Source of the DNA: Mammaliicoccus sp. Dog046 | Lineage (GTDB): Bacteria; Bacillota; Bacilli; Staphylococcales; Staphylococcaceae | Assembly: GCF_034039665.1 (NCBI RefSeq) | Contig: NZ_CP120131.1 | Location: 2,100,499-2,164,498 of the forward strand | Reading direction: 5' to 3' | DNA: 64,000 bases | Shown here: piece after piece, positions 34,447 through 43,635 of the stretch | How the letters are laid out: each line of letters starts with the position of its first letter | Numbering within the stretch: position 1 is the stretch's first letter | Made by a program: the position numbers and the translations under genes | Notes under the pieces: generated by a model | Database searches by the model: none | What the model was told of the DNA's origin: nothing | What the model saw: only the letters and a program-made list of their open reading frames with translations

Positions 34447-35289
34447 ATGTTCATATTAGAATTAATAAAAGCAATTATCTTAGGGATAGTAGAAGGATTA
34501 ACAGAATTTGCCCCTGTTTCTTCTACTGGTCATCAAATTTTAGTAGATGACATGTGGCTTAAATCAAAAGAGTTTTTAGGGAGTGAATCTGCTTTCACCT
34601 TTAAAGTTGTCGTTCAATTAGGATCTATTCTTGCTGCAGCTTGGATATTTAAAAGTAGATATATAGAAATGTTACACATCAAGAAGAACGAACAGAAAAA
34701 GCATCATTTAAAATTATCACATATTATCGTTGGTCTTGTGCCAGCAGGTATTCTTGGATTATTATTCGATGATTTCATCGAGAAACATTTATTCAGTGTA
34801 CCAACTGTTTTAATAGGATTACTACTCGGTGCAGTTTATATGATTGCTGCCGATATTTATTCAAAACGTGTCACAAATCCACATACAGTAGACGGTATGA
34901 ATTATCCAAAAGCATTCGTTATCGGATTATCACAAGCGATTGCACTATGGCCTGGATTCAGTCGTTCTGGATCAACAATCTCGACTGGTGTATTTCTAAA
35001 ATTAGATCACAAAGCAGCATCAGATTTCACATTCATTATGGCAGTTCCAATTATGTTTGCTGCAAGTGCAAAAGCATTGTTAGGAAATTTAAAATACATC
35101 ACGGTGGATCAAATTCCATTTTATATCGTTGGATTTATTGCCGCATTTGTTTTCGGTTTAATATCAATTAAATTATTCTTGAAACTCATTAACCGAGTGA
35201 AATTAATACCATTTGCGATTTATCGAATCATTTTAGTTATTATCATCGCAATTGCTTACTTCGGTTTCGGCATCGGCTCTAACATTTAA
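34447..35289 (+). CDS. uppP: Undecaprenyl-diphosphate phosphatase UppP
   Basis: A 280-residue membrane enzyme that recycles the lipid carrier for cell wall synthesis; overexpression gives bacitracin resistance (bacA). The active-site segments are VEGLTEFAPVSSTGH (Glu16 and Glu20) and PGFSRSGSTIS. About eight helices are visible. GAGGAG lies ten bases upstream of the ATG. Its upstream region has been altered by the repeat element, which ends about 95 bp before the start codon. Confidence 0.96.
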   Translation: MFILELIKAIILGIVEGLTEFAPVSSTGHQILVDDMWLKSKEFLGSESAFTFKVVVQLGSILAAAWIFKSRYIEMLHIKKNEQKKHHLKLSHIIVGLVPAGILGLLFDDFIEKHLFSVPTVLIGLLLGAVYMIAADIYSKRVTNPHTVDGMNYPKAFVIGLSQAIALWPGFSRSGSTISTGVFLKLDHKAASDFTFIMAVPIMFAASAKALLGNLKYITVDQIPFYIVGFIAAFVFGLISIKLFLKLINRVKLIPFAIYRIILVIIIAIAYFGFGIGSNI

Positions 35290-35377
35290 TACCTCAATTA
35301 ATCTACAGTTTCAAACATGTAGTGAAAGGGTATTTGTATAAGATATATTAATACAAACTGATACGGAGGAATTATTC

Positions 35378-36223
35378 ATGAATGATAAAGTAAAATTAGT
35401 CGTTAATACGTTACCATTAGTCTTAGTACCACTTATTCTAGAACGAAAAAAAATCAAAGATCATCCAGATGTTAAAAACGTCACAGACACAACAGTAAAT
35501 ATTTCTCATAAAGTTAAAGATAAATCTATTGCTACAAGAGACGTTGTCGTAGAGAAATCACAACCTGTGAAATCTTATGTCGTTCAAAAGAAACGTCTTT
35601 ATGATTACAACAAACAAATGAAACAACCTTTTAAAGAAGAGAAAAAAGAAGAAAAATTGAAACAAAAAGAAATCGATCAATTAGATAAAAAACTTCAAAA
35701 AAATATTCAAAACAGAAACAAAGAAGAAGAAAAAGCACGTAAAGAAAATAAAAAAGAACGTCTTAAATCTTTAGAATATTATCAAAACCAAGAAAACAAA
35801 CAAGCTAAAAAAGGTCAAAAACTAGAAAAAGAAAACAAAAAAGAGGTAACTAAATTGGATAAAAAACTTCAGAAGAACATCGAAGAAAGAGAACAACAAG
35901 AGCAACAACTTGCTGAGGAGAATAAACAAGCACGTATTGATGAAATTAAAGAATATGAGCAACATGATGCACAAGCAGTAGCAACTTCAGAATCAACTGA
36001 ATCAGAATCATCAAAAGATGAATCAAATACTGCAACAACTACAACACCAAATATTCAAGCGCTGATTGACGAACGTGTAAGAAACGAGAAGCCAGAAAAT
36101 AAAGACCACGCTTTATTTAATAAACATAAAGCATCTATGGCGGAACACATTCAAGCATTTCCGTATGAACAACATACAATTTACCATGACCAAAATAAAA
36201 AAAGATTACGTCGCAATAAATGA
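35378..36223 (+). CDS. Lysine/glutamate-rich coiled-coil protein of unknown function
   Basis: A 281-residue, highly charged protein. Residues 6–22 are hydrophobic (VVNTLPLVLVPLILE), a possible membrane anchor. A central region (about 90–200) is a coiled coil containing an internal duplication: LDKKLQKNIQNRNKEEEKA and LDKKLQKNIEEREQQEQQL, each followed by EENK/RKENK and a Tyr-containing helix. A Ser/Thr linker and a basic tail follow. S. aureus has a comparable gene next to uppP. The stop overlaps the yaiI start by four bases (ATGA), so translation is coupled. Confidence 0.75.
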   Translation: MNDKVKLVVNTLPLVLVPLILERKKIKDHPDVKNVTDTTVNISHKVKDKSIATRDVVVEKSQPVKSYVVQKKRLYDYNKQMKQPFKEEKKEEKLKQKEIDQLDKKLQKNIQNRNKEEEKARKENKKERLKSLEYYQNQENKQAKKGQKLEKENKKEVTKLDKKLQKNIEEREQQEQQLAEENKQARIDEIKEYEQHDAQAVATSESTESESSKDESNTATTTTPNIQALIDERVRNEKPENKDHALFNKHKASMAEHIQAFPYEQHTIYHDQNKKRLRRNK

Positions 36224-36666
36224 TTGAACGTATCATTATAGATGGAGATGCTTGTCCTGTTACAGATGATATTATACGTATCGTCGAAAACACTGGCATC
36301 TCTGTTTTAATCATCAGAAGTGTAAATCATTTTTCTTTAGCAGAATATCCTGACTATGTATCTACTATATATGTTGATCATGGTGTGGATAGTGCTGACT
36401 TCCGAATTGTTAAATTAACTACTGGTGAGGATATTGTTGTTACACAAGATTATGGTCTGGCAAGCTTACTATTAAATAAAGCTCAACATGTTATTCATCA
36501 TAAAGGTTATGAATATACCACACAGAATATTGAACAATTGTTAACACAGCGGCATATTTCCGCTCAAGTGAGACAACAAGGTGGTAGAACGAAAGGCCCT
36601 AAAAAGCTAACACAACAAGACCATGATATCTTTTCAAATTTTTTAAAACAGCTTATAAAAAAATAA
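36220..36666 (+). CDS. YaiI/YqxD family protein (DUF188)
   Basis: A 148-residue protein with the DUF188 opening IIIDGDACPVTDDI and the TQDYGLASLLL stretch; the PIN-like fold is predicted for the family and suggests nuclease-type chemistry with conserved Asp residues, but no activity is established. The C-terminus carries RTKGPKKLTQQD, also conserved. It is translated from an ATGA overlap with the coiled-coil gene. Confidence 0.9.
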   Translation: MIERIIIDGDACPVTDDIIRIVENTGISVLIIRSVNHFSLAEYPDYVSTIYVDHGVDSADFRIVKLTTGEDIVVTQDYGLASLLLNKAQHVIHHKGYEYTTQNIEQLLTQRHISAQVRQQGGRTKGPKKLTQQDHDIFSNFLKQLIKK

Positions 36667-36714
36667 GAAGTGAGACAGAAATCAAATGTGATTATTGATT
36701 TTTGTCTCACTTCC
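36667..36714. terminator. Bidirectional terminator between yaiI and the small membrane gene
   Basis: GAAGTGAGACAGAAATCAA pairs with TTGATTTTTGTCTCACTTC; convergent genes end at both sides. Confidence 0.88.
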
Positions 36715-36972
36715 CTATTCTAATAATTGTTTTTTAGCTTTTTCCAAATTCACTTGGTCTAGTTCTTTCATTTGTTCTAACTCTAATCTCATTTTTTCTG
36801 TTTCAAGTAAATAATTTTGATGTTTACTATTTTCAAGTTCCAATTCGTCTTTAACACGCTGGGATTTTATTTTTTCAATTTTGACCATTTTATCTTGATA
36901 GTTTTTAATTAATCCAGCTACTGTAGAAATAAAAACAATAATCACAACCATTAAGAATACATTCATATTCAA
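36715..36972 (-). CDS. Small membrane-anchored coiled-coil protein
   Basis: 85 residues: one N-terminal membrane helix (residues 4–23), then a basic/acidic amphipathic coiled coil to the end (KMVKIEKIKSQRVKDELELE…). The architecture resembles PspB-like anchors but the sequence does not allow that name. AGGGGG precedes the ATG by about seven bases. It is divergent from the LOG gene with a 48-bp spacer. Confidence 0.7.
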   Translation of the reverse strand: MNMNVFLMVVIIVFISTVAGLIKNYQDKMVKIEKIKSQRVKDELELENSKHQNYLLETEKMRLELEQMKELDQVNLEKAKKQLLE

Positions 36973-37020
36973 ACCCCCTAGTCATTTTATTTTAATACAT
37001 ATATGGAAGGAGCAATATAC

Positions 37021-37590
37021 ATGAAGAAAATAGCAGTATTTTGTGGTGCAAGTAATGGAAACGACCCGGTTTATACTGAACAAGCCTATGCTTTAGGTAA
37101 ATATTTAGCAGAGAATCAATATGAGTTAGTTTACGGTGCTGGATCAACTGGTATGATGGGTGCTGTTGCAAACGGCGTATTAGAAAACGATGGCATTGCC
37201 ATTGGTGTCATGCCAAGATTCCTAGGAGAGCGTGAAATCGCTCATGAAAATTTAACAGAATATCATGTTGTTGAAACAATGCACGAAAGAAAACAAATGA
37301 TGGCTGATATGGCTGATGGTTTTATTATGTTACCAGGTGGTGCGGGGTCATTAGAGGAATTCTTTGAAATCTATACATGGTCGCAAATTGGTCTCCACAA
37401 TAAACCAATCGGCGTATTTAATATTAATCATTTCTTTGAACCTTTAAACCAAATGATCAACCACTTGATTCAAACAGAATTTGTAAGTAAAGATTATGAA
37501 CATCTAGCAATCATTAAAGATAATCTTCCAGATTTATTCACGAAAATGAACATGGCTCAACCTGTTAAACTTCGAGATTATCAGAAATAG
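37021..37590 (+). CDS. LOG family protein (nucleotide-5'-monophosphate phosphoribohydrolase type)
   Basis: Rossmann-fold protein of 189 residues with the family motif PGGAGSLEEFFE and the phosphate-binding GAGSTGMMG. LOG proteins cleave the ribose-base bond of nucleotide monophosphates, and in some organisms release cytokinins; the bacterial role is poorly known. The ATG at 37021 has AAGGAG eight bases upstream, against no site for the longer frame. Its last 26 bp overlap the convergent DUF523 gene. Confidence 0.9.
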   Translation: MKKIAVFCGASNGNDPVYTEQAYALGKYLAENQYELVYGAGSTGMMGAVANGVLENDGIAIGVMPRFLGEREIAHENLTEYHVVETMHERKQMMADMADGFIMLPGGAGSLEEFFEIYTWSQIGLHNKPIGVFNINHFFEPLNQMINHLIQTEFVSKDYEHLAIIKDNLPDLFTKMNMAQPVKLRDYQK

Positions 37591-38035
37591 CTTTAAACGT
37601 ATGTTCATCGTAAACATCTATATGATTCATCTTGAGAAGGGCTGTCGTAACACCGACGCCTTCTTTTTTATTACCTGAAAAAGTGCCATCATAAATTGCT
37701 GATGAACCACAAGATGGGCTATCACTTTTCAGAACGACTGTTTGTGCATTTAAGTCTTTCATAACTGAAAGTGTACGTTTAGCACCTTGTTTGAATTGTT
37801 CAGTCACATTTTGACCGGATGTTGTAATGACTTCAGCTGTATCATTCCAGACGTCATATCCATCTCCGTCTACAATTTCAGCTGGCTCTCTTGGCACTTG
37901 TAATCCACCAAGTATTTCTGGACAAACTGTTATTGCTTGGTCATCATCAATTAAACGTTTATAAAATAAATCTAATTTATGATTTCCATCATATCTCACA
38001 CGTTCACCTACGAGACACGCACTAATTACAATCAT
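37565..38035 (-). CDS. DUF523 family protein
   Basis: A 156-residue protein with conserved cysteines in ISACLVGERVRYDG, TVCPEILGGL and KSDSPSCGS, the hallmark of DUF523 (YbbK-like) proteins; these cysteines might bind a metal or cluster. Function is unknown. AAGGAG precedes the ATG. It overlaps the LOG gene tail-to-tail. Confidence 0.9.
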   Translation of the reverse strand: MIVISACLVGERVRYDGNHKLDLFYKRLIDDDQAITVCPEILGGLQVPREPAEIVDGDGYDVWNDTAEVITTSGQNVTEQFKQGAKRTLSVMKDLNAQTVVLKSDSPSCGSSAIYDGTFSGNKKEGVGVTTALLKMNHIDVYDEHTFKAISDNLEV

Positions 38036-38047
38036 ATTGACGACTCC

Positions 38048-38587
38048 TTATAAGGATTTATAATATAAAACATGTGCTGCCAAAGTTTCATCATGAATCA
38101 CTTTTGGATGCAAGAAATCTCTAATGTGTTCCATTTCTAACTTCTCCATTACACGTCTAGACGGCTTATTAATTTCAGAAGTAAAACTATACACTTCATC
38201 AATTCCTTTTTCTTTCGCATATGTTAGGACGGCCTCTGCCGCTTCAGTAGCCAATCCATTGCCCCATACTGTCTTATCTAAACGCCAACCAATTTCATAA
38301 AAAGGCAATTCCGGAAAGCTCATTATGCTTCCCTTTGGTATGTAATTTAATCCAACCATACCGATAAATGTTTGCGTTTCTTTTAATTCCACCGCAAATA
38401 AACCAATGTGATATTGGTCAATAACTGTTTTCATTTGTTCAACAATGTTTTTAGTTGCTTCATAGCTTAATATATCCGGAAAGTATCTTCTTACTTCGGC
38501 ATTAGCATTCATTTTTTGAAATGGTGCAATGTCTTCGTCTTTCCAATTTCTTAATATTAAACGTTTTGTTTCAATGTACTGATCCAT
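38048..38587 (-). CDS. GNAT acetyltransferase, RimJ/RimL-like
   Basis: About 179 residues with the opening YIETKRLILRNWKDEDIAPF typical of RimJ/RimL-type ribosomal or small-molecule N-acetyltransferases; the acetyl-CoA loop region reads KTVWGNGLATEAAEAVL. Substrate unknown. I use the ATG at 38587; upstream GTG and TTG codons lie too near AAAGG. It is 12 bp upstream of the DUF523 gene and may share its transcript. Confidence 0.85.
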   Translation of the reverse strand: MDQYIETKRLILRNWKDEDIAPFQKMNANAEVRRYFPDILSYEATKNIVEQMKTVIDQYHIGLFAVELKETQTFIGMVGLNYIPKGSIMSFPELPFYEIGWRLDKTVWGNGLATEAAEAVLTYAKEKGIDEVYSFTSEINKPSRRVMEKLEMEHIRDFLHPKVIHDETLAAHVLYYKSL

Positions 38588-38616
38588 TAGCTTCACCAAC
38601 CTTTATCATATTAAAA

Positions 38617-38650
38617 AAAGGATGTACTATTATTTTAGCACATCCTTTCA
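38617..38650 (-). terminator. Terminator after the aldehyde dehydrogenase–DUF779 pair
   Basis: AAAGGATGT…ACATCCTTT stem, five bases from the DUF779 stop codon. Confidence 0.85.
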
Positions 38651-38654
38651 AAAA

Positions 38655-38987
38655 TTATGACCTTACAGAACTTCGAATATGAAATCTTTTACCTGTTGGT
38701 CCTTCGATACTAAACATACCACCTTTACCATCCACAACGTCTAGTTCTAAATTAGTATGTTTCCAATATTCATACTGTTTCTTATTCATATAGAAAGGTA
38801 CACCTTCTATTTCACCTAACTTAACATCGACATCTCCAATAATTAATGTTCCTTCAACAAAAAGCATTGGAGAACTACCATCACAGCACCCACCTGATTG
38901 ATGAAAGATGAGATTTTCACCGTGTGTCTGTTTCAAACTACGTATGAGTGATTTAGCTGTTTCAGTGGCAGTTACTTGTTCTAACAT
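38655..38987 (-). CDS. DUF779 family protein
   Basis: A 110-residue protein with the conserved FHQSGGCCDGSSPM motif (two adjacent cysteines) that defines DUF779. Genes of this family are typically found next to NAD-dependent acetaldehyde dehydrogenases, as here: its ATG immediately follows the dehydrogenase stop codon. The biochemical role is unknown; an accessory function for the enzyme is inferred from this pairing. Confidence 0.9.
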   Translation of the reverse strand: MLEQVTATETAKSLIRSLKQTHGENLIFHQSGGCCDGSSPMLFVEGTLIIGDVDVKLGEIEGVPFYMNKKQYEYWKHTNLELDVVDGKGGMFSIEGPTGKRFHIRSSVRS

Positions 38988-40508
38988 TTAGAACAGTCCT
39001 GCCGGTTTCTCGTCATAACTTACGAGTAAGTTTTTCGTTTGTTGATAATGATCTAACATCATCTTATGATTTTCACGGCCAATACCACTCATTTTATAAC
39101 CACCAAATGCCGCATGTGCTGGATAAGTATGGTAGTTATTCACCCATACACGTCCGGCTTGGATACCTCTACCGAAACGATAAGCTTTGTTTTGATTTCT
39201 AGTCCAAATACCTGCACCTAATCCATACAATGTATCATTTGCCATTTCTAAAGCTTCTTCATCATCTTTAAAAGTAGCTAATGATAATACCGGACCAAAT
39301 ATTTCTTCTTGGAAAATTCTCATATCTTGTGTGCCTTTAAATATTGTAGGTTCAATATAGAAACCATTTTCTAATTCTCCTGATTCTTCTCTAACATTAC
39401 CGCCAACAAGTACTTCTGCTCCTTCTTGCTTACCTATATCAAGATAACTTTTAATCTTTTCAGCTTGTTCTTGAGAAGTCTGTGCACCAAGCATTGTTTC
39501 AGTATCTAATGGATTACCCATCTTAATTTGGTTCACGCGTTCAATACATTTTTCAATAAATGCATCATAAATATCTTCATGAACTAACGCACGAGATGGA
39601 CAAGTACACACTTCACCTTGGTTTAAAGCGAACATTACGAGACCTTCGACTGCTTTGTCTAAGAAGTCATCATCTTCATCCATAATATCTTTAAAGAAGA
39701 TATTCGGAGATTTCCCACCTAATTCTAAAGTAACTGGAATTAGATTTTGACTGGCATTTTGCATAATAATTCGACCAGTTGTTGTTTCACCAGTAAATGC
39801 AACTTTATTAATGTCTTCATGCGTTGCCAATGCTTGTCCAGCTTCAGCACCAAATCCATTTACAACATTAATCAAGCCTTCTGGTAATAAATCTTGAATG
39901 AGTTCAATTAAATGTAAGATTGAAACTGGTGTTTGTTCTGCTGGTTTTAGAACGACAGCATTACCAGTTACGATCGCAGGCGCTAATTTCCAAGTTGCCA
40001 TCAATAACGGGAAATTCCAAGGAATGATTTGCCCCACTACACCTATTGGTTCTTTAAAATGATAAGCAACTGTATTATCATCAATTTGTGAAATTGCACC
40101 TTCTTCAGCTCTAGCAACACCAGCAAAATATCTAAAGTGATCAACAACTAAAGGTAAATCTGCAGCTAAACATTCTCTAATCGGTTTACCATTATCAAAT
40201 GTTTCAATAACTGCAAGTTTTTCTAAATTTTCTTCAATACGATCAGCAATATTTAAAAGTAATTGCGAATGTTCAGCAGGTGATTTCTTAGCCCACTCAA
40301 CTTGTGCTTTATGAGCAGCTTTAACTGCTTCATCGACATCTTCTTTTGTAGAACGAGGAATTTTGGCATAAACTTCTCCAGTTACAGGAGAGCCATTATC
40401 AAAGTACGTGCCATTTTTAGGATCAACCCATTTACCACCGATAAAGTTTTGATATTTATCTTTCACTTTGTATTTTGCATTTGTTGCAGTTGGATATTCA
40501 TAAGCCAT
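38988..40508 (-). CDS. aldA: NAD-dependent aldehyde dehydrogenase
   Basis: A 506-residue class I aldehyde dehydrogenase. The nucleophile Cys lies in [11 protein letters not shown] and the general base Glu in [13 protein letters not shown]; the NAD-binding IPWNFP and FTGETTTG are present. The family members next to DUF779 act on acetaldehyde. The start at ATG 40508 has AAGGGGG nine bases upstream; the reading frame extends two codons further to a TTG. Confidence 0.92.
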   Translation of the reverse strand: MAYEYPTATNAKYKVKDKYQNFIGGKWVDPKNGTYFDNGSPVTGEVYAKIPRSTKEDVDEAVKAAHKAQVEWAKKSPAEHSQLLLNIADRIEENLEKLAVIETFDNGKPIRECLAADLPLVVDHFRYFAGVARAEEGAISQIDDNTVAYHFKEPIGVVGQIIPWNFPLLMATWKLAPAIVTGNAVVLKPAEQTPVSILHLIELIQDLLPEGLINVVNGFGAEAGQALATHEDINKVAFTGETTTGRIIMQNASQNLIPVTLELGGKSPNIFFKDIMDEDDDFLDKAVEGLVMFALNQGEVCTCPSRALVHEDIYDAFIEKCIERVNQIKMGNPLDTETMLGAQTSQEQAEKIKSYLDIGKQEGAEVLVGGNVREESGELENGFYIEPTIFKGTQDMRIFQEEIFGPVLSLATFKDDEEALEMANDTLYGLGAGIWTRNQNKAYRFGRGIQAGRVWVNNYHTYPAHAAFGGYKMSGIGRENHKMMLDHYQQTKNLLVSYDEKPAGLF

Positions 40509-40680
40509 ATTCAAACGCCCCCTTTTATTAGTTACACCTTTATTTTAATTGAGGAAAACGCTATCATCAAACAATACGATTATTACTATTTTAGTATAAT
40601 TTTTCTTGTTTAAGTGTTTGATGTTGGCCCCGAGAACTTCGCTTGTGACGTTTCACTTGCAACTTACAGTACAAAAGGAT

Positions 40681-40714
40681 GAGGCTGGGACATAATATAT
40701 TGTCCCAGCCTCTT
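40681..40714 (-). terminator. Terminator after the large lipoprotein gene
   Basis: GAGGCTGGGACAATA-type stem: GAGGCTGGGACA pairs with TGTCCCAGCCTC, followed by T-run; the TGGGACA arm recalls family D. Confidence 0.9.
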
Positions 40715-40721
40715 TTCATTT

Positions 40722-42284
40722 CTATTGTACTTCTAATTGAGTATTAGCTATGACACGTCCGCCAGATAATACTTCAACTTTCACATTATTATCTGCTTCG
40801 TTCGCAATTTTTGTTTTAAAATACCAATCTGTTGTTCCATTTTTAATTCTTGGCTGTACTTCGTCAGATATACCTGGCGCTTGACCGTTAAACATACCGA
40901 CTTCTTGCCCATCGTTATTCTTAATTGAGAGTTGGAATGATTGATTCTCTAGCTTCGATTCATCAACGTGTACTGTGATTTGAAATTTTTCTTGTTTTTG
41001 TACAGTACTTGGCATTTCAAATTCGCCTTTACTTTCATTATTCGAGGATGTACTTTGTTGCGTGTCGGTTGATGAACTACTATCATTTTCTTTCTCACTT
41101 GTTGCTTTATTTCCATAGCTTCCTTCAGCATACGTGGATGGATCATACCATTTGTATCCTTGTTTCGCTGTTCCCCATGGTTCTCTTTCGGGTTCGCTAC
41201 TATTACTTGGTTCTTCGAAGTCTAATAGTTGTGTTTTATCATCCAATTGTGTGTTCATTTCGGTTAAGTCTTCTGAATCATCTTTCTTGTTTAACCATTC
41301 CACAATTTGCATAACCATTTTTTTATTATCTTCTTCTTTAAACCCGTCATAGGTTTTCTTCGTTTCACCATTATCTTCGCGTTTATATTTTGGTGACTTA
41401 TCTTCTATCATTGAAGAATCTCCAATAAATGCACCTTTTCCTTTGGAGACTTTACTTATCGCAATATACGGCCCTTCTTCTTTACCGCCGCCATTATATA
41501 TACCTTGATCAACAGCATGACTCCACGCATCATCTTTAGATAGTGTTGGTACAAATGCGATGCCTTTCGCTTTATTCGGATCTGTGATGGCTAATGTTGA
41601 TCCAGCATGCATAGATACTGCATTCACACCGTCTGTAATGCCAAAGCTGTCTTTCTTATCAGCTAAATCATCGACTTTAATATTACCTAAAGCATTATAT
41701 CTATATCTCAAACCGAATACTTCACTCAAGAAATCTCTACCTTCAACGTCTTTCATTTTTTCTGAAGATTGTTCTTCAGCATTCATACCTTTTGTAGGAT
41801 TATCAAAAGCACCTCTTCTATAACCATTCATTACTTCAGAGGAATCAAAGCGGTTAAAATTCCTATCTGCATTATAATGGTCACTAATCATTAAAACACT
41901 GCCGCCTGATTTTACATATTGTTCAATCGCATCTTGTTCACTTGTTTTTAGAGGATTATTCGCTTCAGGAATGACAACGAGTTGGTAGTTCTTCATTTTT
42001 TTATAATCTAATTGTTGATTGTAGCCTAAGTCAGTTACTTCATAGTTTGCTTCTGTTAAAGCATCTGCAAAATCAGAGAATCCACCATTTATGACCCAAT
42101 CTGCACTACCGGCTGTTTGACCATGTGCACTATCAAATAAGACTTTACCTTTAGTATCACCACTCTTTGGAGATAGTACTATTTTTCCTTCTTTGCCTTC
42201 TTGTTCGTTAACACCATTCGAACATGCACTAACCAAAATAGCAAATACACTCATTAAACTCAGCATTAGCAACTTTACTTTCAT
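40722..42284 (-). CDS. Large lipoprotein with glutamine-amidotransferase-like domain
   Basis: A 520-residue lipoprotein: signal peptide MKVKLLMLSLMSVFAILVSA with lipobox LVSAC (Cys21). Residues about 45–335 form a DUF4350/GATase-like fold (VVIPEANNPLKTSEQDAIEQYVKSG, then an SDHYNADRN motif). A Ser/Glu-rich low-complexity linker follows at 395–425, and a C-terminal beta-rich domain ends the protein. Such extracellular folds bind ligands without being active amidotransferases. The function is unknown; it is anchored to the outer face of the membrane. Confidence 0.7.
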   Translation of the reverse strand: MKVKLLMLSLMSVFAILVSACSNGVNEQEGKEGKIVLSPKSGDTKGKVLFDSAHGQTAGSADWVINGGFSDFADALTEANYEVTDLGYNQQLDYKKMKNYQLVVIPEANNPLKTSEQDAIEQYVKSGGSVLMISDHYNADRNFNRFDSSEVMNGYRRGAFDNPTKGMNAEEQSSEKMKDVEGRDFLSEVFGLRYRYNALGNIKVDDLADKKDSFGITDGVNAVSMHAGSTLAITDPNKAKGIAFVPTLSKDDAWSHAVDQGIYNGGGKEEGPYIAISKVSKGKGAFIGDSSMIEDKSPKYKREDNGETKKTYDGFKEEDNKKMVMQIVEWLNKKDDSEDLTEMNTQLDDKTQLLDFEEPSNSSEPEREPWGTAKQGYKWYDPSTYAEGSYGNKATSEKENDSSSSTDTQQSTSSNNESKGEFEMPSTVQKQEKFQITVHVDESKLENQSFQLSIKNNDGQEVGMFNGQAPGISDEVQPRIKNGTTDWYFKTKIANEADNNVKVEVLSGGRVIANTQLEVQ

Positions 42285-42308
42285 TATATTCTCCTTTCAC
42301 ATGAAATA

Positions 42309-42340
42309 AGAGGCCGAGCCTAAATGCTCAGCCTCTTAAC
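42309..42340 (-). terminator. Terminator between the 97-residue protein gene and the large lipoprotein gene
   Basis: AGAGGCCGAGC…GCTCAGCCTCT stem followed by a T-rich tail, placed upstream of the lipoprotein gene promoter region as read on the minus strand. Confidence 0.75.
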
Positions 42341-42367
42341 TATTATTGTTATTTAAACCACGGCTAA

Positions 42368-42661
42368 CTATGCTTTTCTAATATATGTTAGCAATTTAAT
42401 TGTTACGGGATCTGTTTTATAGTTATCAAATCCTCTTGGTACTTCGATCGTTGCATCTATAATATCATTCACATCATTAAAGCGATAAGTGACTTGATTA
42501 ACATTAGATTTACGATCAAATATAACCGCTTCAGATGGCCAACTTCTCACTTCACCAGTAGTTGACTTTAATGTACGACCTGTTATCGATTCGATTTCAT
42601 GGCCAAGTTCTAATAATGTCAGCTTCTTACCTTCTATTAACACAAAATCTTTTTCATGCAC
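42368..42661 (-). CDS. Conserved hypothetical protein, 97 residues
   Basis: A soluble 97-residue protein (LIEGKKLTLLELGHEIESITGRTLKS…) with no motif I recognise. The start appears to be GTG, because GAGGGA lies seven bases upstream. It sits between two lipoprotein genes on the same strand. Confidence 0.65.
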   Translation of the reverse strand: MHEKDFVLIEGKKLTLLELGHEIESITGRTLKSTTGEVRSWPSEAVIFDRKSNVNQVTYRFNDVNDIIDATIEVPRGFDNYKTDPVTIKLLTYIRKA

Positions 42662-42728
42662 GATGACATCCCTCTTTTCAATTAATCATTCGTTATTTAT
42701 TCCCTAATACAATTCAATCTAAACGCAA

Positions 42729-43565
42729 CTAAATATCCAGGTTAAATGATTTCACATTGCTTGTAGCATTGTCGAACGTTGATGTATGACTAACGCCACC
42801 ATTAATATTAAACTTTGCACGTTTATCTTTAATGGCTTTATAAGCTTCAACTGAAATCGGAATAGATTTTAAGCTTTTCGTCTGTTCTCCTGGCTGATAT
42901 TCGTCTGTATTCTCTTTAGATTTCTTCATATATTTCTCGTTATGAGAATCTGGTATAAAAGATGCATAGTCAGAACGTTGTTCATGATTACCATCTACAA
43001 TAGATGTTGTATTATCATAGTACAATTTCTGTTTTGACGTATTTTCTGTCGTCACTTCATAAATGACGACATATCCATCTTTTGCTCCATTGAATAAGAG
43101 TACTTGACCTTCTGGCATGTTATTCACTTGAAATATTTGAATATGATCAACAACCACTTTCATTCCACGATCTTCAAATTGAAATTGTTTGTTGTTCAAA
43201 TCATTCATTAAAGTTACATCACCAGTTGTCGAAGTACGAATTGTATTAGGTAGTGGCTTTTTTGCTGATTTGTCACTTGAATCATTACTTGATGTTTCTT
43301 TGGATTTGCTAGAATCCTTTTTACTCGTGTCAGATTGACTTGAATCCGATTCACTTTTCAGTTTATCAAGTTCATCTTCTTTATCTTTAATGCTGTCTTT
43401 CAACTTCTCATTTTCTTTTTCCAAAGATGCTTTATCTTTTTGAAAATCTTTAGTTGATCGCTCTAAAGATTTGATCTCTTGCTCCAAATTCTTTTGTTCA
43501 TCATCTTTCCCACACGCAGCTAGAAGTATTACTAAGCTCACCACCAGTAAAAGTGCTTTCTTCAT
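42729..43565 (-). CDS. Lipoprotein with coiled-coil stalk (possible DUF5068)
   Basis: A 278-residue lipoprotein with signal peptide and lipobox LAACG (Cys18). Residues 25–75 form a charged coiled coil, followed by a Ser/Lys/Asp-rich low-complexity linker and a C-terminal beta domain from about 110. The layout resembles staphylococcal DUF5068 lipoproteins, but I am unsure of the exact family. AGGAGG precedes the ATG. Confidence 0.75.
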   Translation of the reverse strand: MKKALLLVVSLVILLAACGKDDEQKNLEQEIKSLERSTKDFQKDKASLEKENEKLKDSIKDKEDELDKLKSESDSSQSDTSKKDSSKSKETSSNDSSDKSAKKPLPNTIRTSTTGDVTLMNDLNNKQFQFEDRGMKVVVDHIQIFQVNNMPEGQVLLFNGAKDGYVVIYEVTTENTSKQKLYYDNTTSIVDGNHEQRSDYASFIPDSHNEKYMKKSKENTDEYQPGEQTKSLKSIPISVEAYKAIKDKRAKFNINGGVSHTSTFDNATSNVKSFNLDI

Positions 43566-43635
43566 AGGTGTCGCCTCCTATATATAGTCTTAAACATTTT
43601 ACCACACTACCTGTAAGCTATCTATTGAAAACAGA

